Shown here one piece after another: positions 16,713 through 24,061 of a DNA stretch of 64,000 nt. Within the stretch, counting starts at the first letter, position 1. Each line of letters begins with the position of its first letter. Position numbers and translations under genes: made by a program. Source of the stretch: CAIVAT01 sp037137455 (lineage in GTDB: Bacteria > Bacteroidota > Bacteroidia > Bacteroidales > FEN-979); contig JBAXKG010000003.1 of the NCBI GenBank assembly GCA_037137455.1, positions 1 through 64,000 on the forward strand, read 5' to 3'. The notes below the pieces were generated by a model that was not told the DNA's origin, did no database searches, and saw nothing but the letters and a program-made list of their open reading frames with translations.

Positions 16713-18125
16713 TCAGGTCAGGCTGTTTTCAATGATGTACCTCCAGCCCTTCTTCACGGTTTCTTCAGTTGTATGAGTTTGCCCGGCAACAAACCGGATC
16801 ACATACCTTCCATTCAGGCGGGTTTGGGTAAGGAATACTTTACCGGAACGGTTTAGTTTTAGCAGAATGGCTTCGTTCAGTCGGTCAAGTTCTGTTTCAT
16901 CACTGATTTCCGGAGGATGGAACCGGAAACAGACAAGGTTGAAAGGCACGGGCGCCATTAATTCAACCCCCGGAGTGTTGAGAATTTCCTCTTTAAGCCA
17001 CTGTCCGAAAGAGATATGGTCGCGGATCTTATTTTGCATGCCGCTGATGCCATAAGTACGGATTACGAACCAGAGTTTCATCGCCCGGAATCTTCTCCCA
17101 AGCGGCACACCCCAGTCGCGATAATTATTCACAATTTTATCCTCTTCTGTTTTAAGGTATTCCGGCAGAATGCTGAAGGTGTTTATCAAGGCCTGTTTGT
17201 CGCGTATGAAATAAGCAGAACAGTCGAAATTGGTAAACATCCATTTGTGAGGGTTCACAACAAACGAGTCGCAGGATCCTATATCGGGAATTAGTTTGCG
17301 TATCTCAGGCAACATCAGGGCCGTTCCTGCATAAGAAGCATCGACATGATGCCAGCAATTATATTTTTTACAGATCTTCCCGATTTCTCCTATAGCGTCT
17401 ATTGCCGTAGAACTTGTTGTTCCAAAAGTAGAAACTACAGCCAGTGGTGAAAAACCATCTGCAATGTCACGTATGATTGCCTCTTCAAGTTTGTCGGTTC
17501 TCATTGAATAGGCATTATCCACTTCAATTTTTATGAGATTTTCGATACCGATTCCCGCGATTTTTACATCTTTGTCAATAGATGAATGCCCTTGTGTTGA
17601 AGTATAAACCCTGTAATGTTCCCCAGGTGTAAAACCCCGGCGGTTGATAGAAAAATCCGACTTTTTTTCGCGGGCCGAAAGAAGAGCTACCAATGTGGCT
17701 GAAGAGCTGCTGTCCTGGATTACTCCGATGAATTCCTTAGGCAGTCCAAGAATTTCGCGCAACCACTCCATCATGCGCTCTTCAAGTTCTTCGGCCGCCG
17801 GGGAGGTGAGCCAGAGCATGCATTGAGCGCCCATTGTAGCAATGAGCATCTCCGCAAGGATTGAAGGTTCGCTGTTGTTTGCCGGGAAGTAGGCGAAAAA
17901 CCCGGGATGCTGCCAGTGTGTCATTCCAGGGATAATAATGCTCTTGAAATCGGAGAAGATCGTTTGAAAATCTTCACCATCAATCGGCGCTGAAACAGGA
18001 AGCTGGCACTTGATGTCGCCGGGTTTTATATCCGCCTTCACAGGATATTGATCCTGGTTCTCCAGGTAATCAGCCATCCAGTCGACCAGTTCATGGGCAT
18101 GTAGACGGAATTCGTCGTTGGTCAT
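16713..18125 (-). CDS. PLP-dependent group II amino-acid decarboxylase (aromatic-L-amino-acid decarboxylase-like)
   Basis: A fold-type I PLP enzyme of the DOPA/tryptophan decarboxylase family. Residue numbers are from the ATG at 18125, which was chosen over an in-frame TTG three codons upstream. It shows the family features HPGFFAYFPANNSEPSILA (about 73-91), an HVDASYAG segment whose Asp binds the pyridine nitrogen, and NPHKW with the PLP lysine at about Lys294. At 470 residues it matches the family. It would convert an aromatic amino acid to its amine in the cytoplasm; the substrate cannot be fixed from sequence. It stands alone, 58 bp after the stop of no same-strand partner (the upstream gene is the GH16 protein). 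Confidence 0.9.
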   Translation of the reverse strand: MTNDEFRLHAHELVDWMADYLENQDQYPVKADIKPGDIKCQLPVSAPIDGEDFQTIFSDFKSIIIPGMTHWQHPGFFAYFPANNSEPSILAEMLIATMGAQCMLWLTSPAAEELEERMMEWLREILGLPKEFIGVIQDSSSSATLVALLSAREKKSDFSINRRGFTPGEHYRVYTSTQGHSSIDKDVKIAGIGIENLIKIEVDNAYSMRTDKLEEAIIRDIADGFSPLAVVSTFGTTSSTAIDAIGEIGKICKKYNCWHHVDASYAGTALMLPEIRKLIPDIGSCDSFVVNPHKWMFTNFDCSAYFIRDKQALINTFSILPEYLKTEEDKIVNNYRDWGVPLGRRFRAMKLWFVIRTYGISGMQNKIRDHISFGQWLKEEILNTPGVELMAPVPFNLVCFRFHPPEISDETELDRLNEAILLKLNRSGKVFLTQTRLNGRYVIRFVAGQTHTTEETVKKGWRYIIENSLT

Positions 18126-18183
18126 TAGAATCAATGTTTTTGGGAGCAGATATTATGCAATATTCCTTATGCCGAAAGTTAAA

Positions 18184-19704
18184 TTATTGAATAATTATTT
18201 TATGCTTAAATGCATTATTTGTCTTGCGATTTTGTAAATATAGAATGTAAATACCCTTTGGGTTATTCTTCAAATTAACTGTAATGTCAGATTTGAAAAA
18301 AACGGCAATTGAATAAATAATTTGCCCGTCTGTATTTGAGATTATTAAACTAAAATCTTGATAATCATTTGAGCCAAAATCAATTGTAAAACTTCCATCG
18401 TTTGGGTTTGGAAAAATTTGAATATCAGTGTTTTCATTTACACTATCTAATGGTAAAAAATTTTTGATATTAAGCCCCGGGAATAATGTGTCTCGAAAAT
18501 CATTTGATGTGTCTCTGTCAAGTGTTGAAATACATACTGTTGGTTCAATTCTGGCATTGAATAATGAACCCGCAATTGCATTAAAACCAGGATCAATTGT
18601 AATATTGTTTTTGGCAACTACTTCAAGTTGTTGACTTGAAAGAACAGTAAAATTGCAGTTAATAATAACACTTTTACCAACCATTACATTATATACCTGA
18701 TTGTTTAAAGGAAACTGAGAATAATCAGTAATGTTCAAATTTTGACATGGATTTCTTTGATAATATTTTACCCAATCAATTTCCATTTGACTTGGGAATG
18801 GAGTCGAATTATTTGGCGAATTATCGCCATTTTGTATCGCAAGGTTTAGGATAATCGCCATTGGGTCCTGAGGAAAGATTTTATTCAAAAAATACATATT
18901 CCATGCATAAATGGTGCAGCCTGTTTCCTGAAAAAAAGATGTATAATATCTGCAATCCCTTCTTTTTAGTACCCCATCAACATACCACTCAATCTTGTTT
19001 TTTTCCCATATCATCGTGAAGGTGTGAAAATCTTGTGAAAAATCTACTCCGAGGTAACTTGACGGACACATATTGGTGCCCCCGTCATTATCAAAATCAT
19101 AATGAGCTGTCATATGATGAACTTTTGATAATTTTGTAGAGTCATAATTATTCCCAGAATCTTTTTCATTCCAAAATTCAAATACATCGATTTCATTCCA
19201 TGGATTTCCTCCAAAAGTCCAGAAAGCAGGCCAGAATCCTTTGCCTTTTGGTATTTTTATCTTTGCTTCGTATTTCCCGTGGCCAAATTTAGGTTTTGTC
19301 CAAATATTTGAAGAGGTATAGTTGTATATTCGGAGATTAGGTAAACCGTCTTCTAAAATTTCATCATCAGGTTTCCATGAAATAGCCCTCCTTAGGACAG
19401 TTTCCTTTTTCGCGATTATTTTCAGGATCCCATCCGAAACTATTGCATTATCTAATGTATTGTACTCCCGTGATGCGCCTCCATTGCCATACAATGCTCC
19501 TTGCCCCCAGCTTTGGATCTCCCATCTTGATAAATTAAGAGTATTTCCATTAAAATTATCTTCATATACAAGCACCCAGGAATCATTATTACATTGGTCA
19601 AATTGTTGATCGGGAAAAAATGTCCCAATGTCACAATTTTTTTGCGAAAAAGCTTCTGATTTACAAAGCAACAAAATCAATATTAAAATATAGCTCCTTT
19701 TCAT
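18184..19704 (-). CDS. GH16 family glycoside hydrolase (laminarinase-like) with T9SS sorting domain
   Basis: The start is ATG 19704 (MKRSYILILILLLC..., a signal peptide); an in-frame TTG lies four codons upstream. Residues about 40-280 are a GH16 jelly-roll with the catalytic motif EIDVFE (Glu171, Asp173, Glu176), preceded by GFWPAFWTFGG. These enzymes hydrolyse beta-1,3- or mixed beta-1,3/1,4-glucans, agarose or similar. Around residues 310-385 is a segment like the Bacteroidota 3-coathanger stack domain (ITIDPGFNAIAGSLFNARI). The last 80 residues are a T9SS sorting domain starting IQIFPNPNDGSF. The enzyme is predicted to be exported to the cell surface. The gene looks much more AT-rich than its neighbours. 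Confidence 0.88.
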   Translation of the reverse strand: MKRSYILILILLLCKSEAFSQKNCDIGTFFPDQQFDQCNNDSWVLVYEDNFNGNTLNLSRWEIQSWGQGALYGNGGASREYNTLDNAIVSDGILKIIAKKETVLRRAISWKPDDEILEDGLPNLRIYNYTSSNIWTKPKFGHGKYEAKIKIPKGKGFWPAFWTFGGNPWNEIDVFEFWNEKDSGNNYDSTKLSKVHHMTAHYDFDNDGGTNMCPSSYLGVDFSQDFHTFTMIWEKNKIEWYVDGVLKRRDCRYYTSFFQETGCTIYAWNMYFLNKIFPQDPMAIILNLAIQNGDNSPNNSTPFPSQMEIDWVKYYQRNPCQNLNITDYSQFPLNNQVYNVMVGKSVIINCNFTVLSSQQLEVVAKNNITIDPGFNAIAGSLFNARIEPTVCISTLDRDTSNDFRDTLFPGLNIKNFLPLDSVNENTDIQIFPNPNDGSFTIDFGSNDYQDFSLIISNTDGQIIYSIAVFFKSDITVNLKNNPKGIYILYLQNRKTNNAFKHKIIIQ

Positions 19705-19847
19705 TTTAATTTGCAATAATTGTAATTGAGTCTTATGCCTGGCGTTTCATCGAAATATTTTTTCAATCTTACATGTATTCCCACAACAACTTCTTTATAA
19801 ATGCCCTGTGAGCACCATCAATGACAAATATAAAAAATTTTTCGAAT

Positions 19848-19875
19848 AAAAAAACCGCCCCGGGTTTGGGGCGGT
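19848..19875 (-). terminator. Strong intrinsic terminator of the intergenic RNA
   Basis: On the minus strand an 8-bp GC-rich stem (ACCGCCCC with GGGGCGGT, 19854-19861 and 19868-19875) has a 6-nt loop and is followed at once by seven T residues. It works in the minus direction only; on the plus strand no T-run follows the stem. Confidence 0.85.
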
Positions 19876-20022
19876 GTCGCTTTTGCGATTTAAATCATCC
19901 AGAAATCTATAAGATCCTGGATCAGCCTTTGGCTTTAAACACATGCTAAGCTTAGAGCAAAACATGCCATAAAATCAAAATGGTCTTGTTGCTTTTTTCC
20001 TGTTTTTTGGTTTTAAAATTAG
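19848..20022 (-). ncRNA. Candidate small RNA gene, about 175 nt
   Basis: This is an intergenic transcript predicted from its ends. A consensus promoter (20028-20057) sets the start near 20022 and a strong intrinsic terminator ends it at 19848. No open reading frame of useful size lies between. The RNA has an A-rich 5' half, then hairpins: a 4-bp AGCC/GGCT stem (19924-19934), an ATCCAG/CTGGAT stem with an inner ATC/GAT extension (19897-19922), TCGC-AAAA-GCGA (19877-19888), and the terminator. A CTAAGCTTAG palindrome (about 19946-19955) could mediate dimerisation. No known family was recognised. Nothing else was seen in the surrounding 19705-20273 region. Confidence 0.65.
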
Positions 20023-20027
20023 ACTAA

Positions 20028-20057
20028 CAAATATAACTCAAATGAACCGGATGTCAA
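20028..20057 (-). promoter_or_regulatory. Full Bacteroidota promoter of the small RNA
   Basis: On the minus strand TTG (as TTGACA, from 20057) and TATATTTG (20035-20028) are separated by exactly 19 nt. This is the best promoter match in the window together with 20274-20303. Confidence 0.75.
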
Positions 20058-20273
20058 GTTATTTAACATTTCTTAACATGTCATTATGCCATATTTTAAA
20101 AGATGCATCCTTTATATCAGATTATCAGGGATGTAAAATGTAATGAGATATCAATTTGGTGTGATTTACAGTCATTTTGCGTACATTCAATCAAACCCGG
20201 ATCGGCAATGAATTGTTAACCGGTGACTACATGTTTAAGGTAAAATTAAATGATTAAAATTTTTTCAAAATCG

Positions 20274-20303
20274 TTGTTTTAATTTGGAATTAATATAGAT
20301 TTG
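20274..20303 (+). promoter_or_regulatory. Full Bacteroidota promoter of the CoA-transferase genes
   Basis: TTG (20274-20276), 19 nt, then TAGATTTG (20296-20303). Transcription would start near 20308. This excludes the in-frame TTG at 20301 as the start codon and supports ATG 20322 for subunit A. Confidence 0.7.
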
Positions 20304-20321
20304 CCGGAGATTCTGTTAACA

Positions 20322-21011
20322 ATGAACAAAGTAGTTAAAAATGCATTGGAGGCCATACAAGGGCTTGAAAGCAACATGACCCTGATGCTGGGTGGTTTCG
20401 GTTTATGCGGAATACCTGAAAACTGCATTGCAGCTTTGGCTGCAAGCGATATCACCGGGCTGACATGTATTTCGAACAATGCCGGAGTCGACGGATTCGG
20501 TCTTGGTATGTTGTTACAAAAGCATCAGATCCGAAAGATGATCTCTTCATATGTGGGAGAGAATAAAGAATTCGAACGTCAGCTTCTCAGCGGTGAACTA
20601 GAAGTGGAACTGATTCCGCAGGGTACCCTGGCTGAAAGGATCAGGGCAGGAGGGGCAGGTATTCCGGCTTTTTTCGTCCCAGCCGGCTATGGGACTGAAG
20701 TTGCTCTGGGAAAGCCTGTTCGTGAGTTTGATGGAAAAATGTACTTAGAAGAACGATGGCTGAAAGCAGATTTTGCAATCGTCAAAGCATGGAAAGGTGA
20801 CACACAAGGCAATCTGGTATATAAATATACGGCCAACAACTTCAACCAGGCCATGGCTACAGCCGGCACGATTACCATCGCAGAGGTAGAAGAGCTTGTT
20901 CCGGCTGGCACTCTCGATCCTGATCATATTCATACCCCCGGGATTTTTGTACAGCGCATCTTCGAGGGAACAAATTATGAAAAAAGAATTGAATTTGTCA
21001 CAACCCGATGA
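20322..21011 (+). CDS. scoA: 3-oxoacid CoA-transferase subunit A
   Basis: A 229-residue protein of CoA-transferase family I, alpha subunit. It has the GGFGLCGIPENCI segment near the N-terminus, ISNNAGVDGFGLG, and a late GTLAERIRAGGAGIPAFFVPAG, all conserved in succinyl-CoA:3-ketoacid and acetoacetate CoA-transferase A subunits. With subunit B (next gene, 69 bp downstream) it would move CoA between succinyl-CoA or acetyl-CoA and a 3-oxoacid such as acetoacetate in the cytoplasm. This fits the hydratase, dehydrogenase and thiolase genes at 11206-14709. The start at ATG 20322 follows from the promoter just upstream. The exact acid partner is not decided by sequence. Confidence 0.92.
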   Translation: MNKVVKNALEAIQGLESNMTLMLGGFGLCGIPENCIAALAASDITGLTCISNNAGVDGFGLGMLLQKHQIRKMISSYVGENKEFERQLLSGELEVELIPQGTLAERIRAGGAGIPAFFVPAGYGTEVALGKPVREFDGKMYLEERWLKADFAIVKAWKGDTQGNLVYKYTANNFNQAMATAGTITIAEVEELVPAGTLDPDHIHTPGIFVQRIFEGTNYEKRIEFVTTR

Positions 21012-21080
21012 AAAACAGCGAAATAACGAAATAGAGAATTAGGGAAATGGAACCAACTGTCTGTTTTAAATTATTTTATT

Positions 21081-21737
21081 ATGGGGTTAGATAAAAACGG
21101 AATAGCAAAACGTATTGCACTGGAATTGCAAGATGGTTTTTACGTCAATCTTGGTATTGGGATACCCACTCTCGTGGCTAACTATATTCCTGCCGGGATG
21201 CAAATTGTTTTGCAGTCAGAAAATGGATTGCTTGGCATCGGCCCTTTCCCTGACAAAAACGATGTTGATCCCGATCTTATCAATGCAGGGAAACAAACCA
21301 TTACAGCCGTTCCCGGGGCTGCATTTTTTGATTCGTCCGCGAGTTTTGCCATGATCCGGGGCGGACATATTGACCTCACCGTACTCGGAGCCTTTGAAGT
21401 ATCTGAAAATGGCGATATTTCCTCATGGAAAATCCCGGGAAAACTTGTTAAGGGCATGGGGGGTGCCATGGATCTGGTTGCATCGGCCAAGAATATTATA
21501 GTGGCCATGATGCATACTAACCCTCAGGGGGAATCGAAATTGCTGAAAAGATGTACGCTGCCTTTGACAGGTGTCGGGGTTGTGAAACGCATCGTCTCGG
21601 ATCTGGCTGTAATTGATGTTACCTCTCAGGGCTTTAAATTGCTCGAGCGGGCTCCTGGTGTTTCTATTCAGGAAATCATCAATGCAACTGAAGGAAAACT
21701 AATTGTGGAAGGAGAAATCCCGGAGATTAATGTATAA
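21081..21737 (+). CDS. scoB: 3-oxoacid CoA-transferase subunit B
   Basis: A 218-residue beta subunit of CoA-transferase family I. The catalytic glutamate that forms the enzyme-CoA thioester is Glu47 in QSENGLLG. VNLGIGIPTLVANY before it and RGGHIDLTVLGAFEVSENGD after it are family signatures. It pairs with subunit A upstream and probably shares its promoter. The active enzyme is expected to be a heterotetramer in the cytoplasm. The gene converges on the minus-strand secreted protein at 21805. Confidence 0.93.
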   Translation: MGLDKNGIAKRIALELQDGFYVNLGIGIPTLVANYIPAGMQIVLQSENGLLGIGPFPDKNDVDPDLINAGKQTITAVPGAAFFDSSASFAMIRGGHIDLTVLGAFEVSENGDISSWKIPGKLVKGMGGAMDLVASAKNIIVAMMHTNPQGESKLLKRCTLPLTGVGVVKRIVSDLAVIDVTSQGFKLLERAPGVSIQEIINATEGKLIVEGEIPEINV

Positions 21738-21804
21738 GGCTAACAATCAAGCCGGAGTATAATCGATATTTTGTTTTCATTTTATCACCACACCTTCTGG
21801 AAGT

Positions 21805-22446
21805 TTACCAGACAGGTTTTCCGATTTTTCCCTTCTTTACCGGGATCAATTGGTTACCACCTTCATAAATATAATAAAAATCTTCGGGAGCGAATGGCTG
21901 GCTGATACGCAATTTCAGATGTTCCTTGAAGGTGAATTTAATCTTGCGGCCATCGGTGCTAATCCTGATTTTCGATACGGGATATGATACCCTGGTAACC
22001 AGCGCATCATCCAGATCCACATCGATTTTCCCCATCTTTTTAAGATTCCCGTCTTTAAACATATAGGCACGTAACTCTGAGTCGTATATATATCGGGACT
22101 CCCAGATTACTACAATACCATCGGAAGTGTTATTAGTACGATAAAAGTACAAGTGGGTTGAATCACTTACATTCACGGTATCAAAGGCAGCAACCGGTTC
22201 CCTGTTCCGATTATTTTTAAAAGCGCCTACCCACATGTCACCAAGATAATAACGGAAAATTAAACCTATGGTCGTAACATCATCGAGGTTATAACAATGA
22301 CCAACCTTCAGGGTATCAAATCGCTTTATGGCATTGTTCTTAGCCGGATTGAAGGCCGAATAGGACCTTGAGGCCTGTGCAAAAATTACCTGACACCCGC
22401 CTGCAAAAAACAATAACAGGATAAACAGTTTAATAAATTGGCGCAT
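21805..22446 (-). CDS. Secreted protein of unknown function
   Basis: The 213-residue product starts with a signal peptide of about 23 residues (MRQFIKLFILLLFFAGG...FAQ). The mature part is rich in beta-strand patterns, Tyr and Lys, with no cysteine pair or known motif. The cysteine in the signal region (GGCQV) is a poor lipobox because the cleavage site after FAQ is better. It is the last gene of a five-gene minus-strand operon (kinase, regulator, DUF2007-like, DedA, this gene) with a 12-bp gap to DedA. An envelope role is inferred only from that. The family is not recognised. Confidence 0.7.
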   Translation of the reverse strand: MRQFIKLFILLLFFAGGCQVIFAQASRSYSAFNPAKNNAIKRFDTLKVGHCYNLDDVTTIGLIFRYYLGDMWVGAFKNNRNREPVAAFDTVNVSDSTHLYFYRTNNTSDGIVVIWESRYIYDSELRAYMFKDGNLKKMGKIDVDLDDALVTRVSYPVSKIRISTDGRKIKFTFKEHLKLRISQPFAPEDFYYIYEGGNQLIPVKKGKIGKPVW

Positions 22447-22458
22447 CGGTAATCTTTA

Positions 22459-23100
22459 TTATTTTTTATTCGTATTATCGTCTTGTTTTTTAAATTTTAA
22501 AATACCGCGTATCAGAATAGTCATTGTAACCAGGGTGATTCCAAGCACAAAATATTCAATATTATCTAGTGATGCAGGAATTTTTTTTCCTATCAGGTAT
22601 CCAAGAGGGATCAACGTCCCTGACCATAAAATGGCTCCTGCAATATTATACATATTGAACTTCCAGAAATTCATATCGATTGTGCCTGCAAGAATGGGCA
22701 CAAAGGTGCGTATGACGGGCATAAAACGACCGGCAATTAGCGCAATCCCGCCATATTTTTCATAATAAACACGCGATTTATCAAGATGCCGTTGTTTAAA
22801 AAACCAGTTGTCTTTTTTTAATAAAATCCGGTGTCCAAAAAATTTACCGGTTAAAAAACCGACAACATTGCCTGCAAAAGCAGCAACAATAACACTTATT
22901 ACCAATAGCCAGATATTTACTGCCAGGTCGCTTCCGCAGAGTAACCCCGCTGTAAACAGCAGAGCATCCCCGGGAAAAATAAATCCGAAAACCAATCCGG
23001 TTTCAGCAAATATCACGATCAGCAGAAGGGCAAGCCCACCATAACGGATCAATTTTTCTGAACTTAAAAGGATTTCAAAAAACTCTTTAAAATCTTCCAT
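22459..23100 (-). CDS. DedA family (VTT domain) membrane protein
   Basis: A 213-residue inner-membrane protein with about five hydrophobic segments. The DedA pattern is clear: FAETGLVFGFIFPGDALLF near residues 31-49, then a segment with GNVVGFLTGKFFG, and ALIAGRFMPVIRTFVPILAG with the conserved arginines (about 120-139). DedA proteins are linked to membrane homeostasis and to flipping of lipid carriers such as undecaprenyl phosphate. It lies 10 bp after the DUF2007-like gene in the sensor-kinase operon, which suggests its dose is set by that envelope-sensing system. Confidence 0.92.
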   Translation of the reverse strand: MEDFKEFFEILLSSEKLIRYGGLALLLIVIFAETGLVFGFIFPGDALLFTAGLLCGSDLAVNIWLLVISVIVAAFAGNVVGFLTGKFFGHRILLKKDNWFFKQRHLDKSRVYYEKYGGIALIAGRFMPVIRTFVPILAGTIDMNFWKFNMYNIAGAILWSGTLIPLGYLIGKKIPASLDNIEYFVLGITLVTMTILIRGILKFKKQDDNTNKK

Positions 23101-23110
23101 TAAATTGAAA

Positions 23111-23332
23111 TCATTTTTTAGTTATCTCACGATAAACCTGCAATATTTCGGACTTATATTTTGCGGGGGCTTCCAAATAACCCCATCCAAATTCCATTTC
23201 CATGATTCCCCCCAGGGCTGTATCATCGGAGGTGATAATTCCATGAGGAATTTTTCGGTCAGAGAGCACCTCTTCCATCAGGCCTGCTTCAAACTCATTG
23301 TTCAAAACAAGAATTTTTTCATAGGTTTCCAT
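23111..23332 (-). CDS. Small DUF2007-like protein
   Basis: A 73-residue cytoplasmic protein starting METYEKILVLNNEFEAGLM. The ATG at 23332 was chosen because it opens the recognisable domain; the longer frame reaching 23401 would run into the response regulator gene. The pattern of a beta-strand, a helix with E.GLMEEVL, then IPHGI resembles DUF2007 proteins, which are described as possible signal-transducing proteins. It sits 16 bp after the response regulator and 10 bp before DedA, so it is part of the operon. The match is by eye and the role is unknown. Confidence 0.65.
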   Translation of the reverse strand: METYEKILVLNNEFEAGLMEEVLSDRKIPHGIITSDDTALGGIMEMEFGWGYLEAPAKYKSEILQVYREITKK

Positions 23333-23348
23333 AGTCGTTATTTTTCCC

Positions 23349-24053
23349 CTAAGGTACGAAATTTTGTAAGAATCTGTACCCCACATTGTGTACGTTCTCA
23401 ATTTTTATATGTGGATCGGATGACAGGATTTTACGCAATCGGGATATGAAAACATCAAGGCTCCGGCTCGAGAAAAAATGGTCATTACCCCAAACTTTCA
23501 TAAGAAGCACTTCTCGCTTCATAATCGTATCAGGATTGGCAGCAAGAATCTGTAAAAGCTCAGATTCCTTATGGGTTAAAGTGACTCGCTTTTCTCCATC
23601 ACTTAATTGTTGGTTTGCCGGGTCGAACATGAATTTGCCAATAGAAATAATGTTCTGATTTCTGGTTTCAGGCTGATAAATGCGGGTCCGCTTGAGGAAC
23701 ACTTCTATTTTTAGTGCCAGCTCCTCAATGCTGTATGGTTTGGTGATATAATCATCAGCTCCTTGTTGCAAACCATGGATTCTATCTTCTCTTGTCGATT
23801 TTGCAGTAAGGAAAATAATAGGAATGTGATCATTTTTTTCGCGGATCCTCCTTGCAAGGGTAAAACCATCCATTTTTGGAAGCATTACATCCAGGATACA
23901 AAGATCATATTTGTTAACAGCCAATTTATCCAGGGCATCGACACCATCAATGCAATGATCCACTTCATATCCCCTTAGTTCCAGGTTATCCCGGGTGACA
24001 AACGACAATGTTTCATCATCTTCAACATATAAAAGATTTGCTTTTTTTTTCAT
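23349..24053 (-). CDS. OmpR/PhoB-family response regulator (RprY-like)
   Basis: The receiver domain (1-120) has the acidic pocket EDD at 11-13, the phospho-acceptor Asp55 in ILDVMLP, Thr in FLTAKS and Lys in ITKPYS. The C-terminal winged-helix domain (about 135-232) ends with VFISRLRKIL and VGYRFL, typical of OmpR-type DNA binding. It is encoded 8 bp after its sensor kinase and likely controls envelope genes, perhaps including the three genes downstream in the same operon. It resembles RprY of Bacteroides, but orthology is only inferred. Confidence 0.93.
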   Translation of the reverse strand: MKKKANLLYVEDDETLSFVTRDNLELRGYEVDHCIDGVDALDKLAVNKYDLCILDVMLPKMDGFTLARRIREKNDHIPIIFLTAKSTREDRIHGLQQGADDYITKPYSIEELALKIEVFLKRTRIYQPETRNQNIISIGKFMFDPANQQLSDGEKRVTLTHKESELLQILAANPDTIMKREVLLMKVWGNDHFFSSRSLDVFISRLRKILSSDPHIKIENVHNVGYRFLQNFVP

Positions 24054-24061
24054 CCCGGTCT

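Noticed and set aside
19705..19847. Gene or regulatory site between the GH16 gene and the small-RNA terminator
   Set aside because: Only AT-rich sequence was seen, with no reading frame, repeat or clear promoter.
23111..23401. 96-residue version of the DUF2007-like protein
   Set aside because: The extra 23 residues overlap the response regulator gene and do not fit the domain; METYEK at 23332 does.
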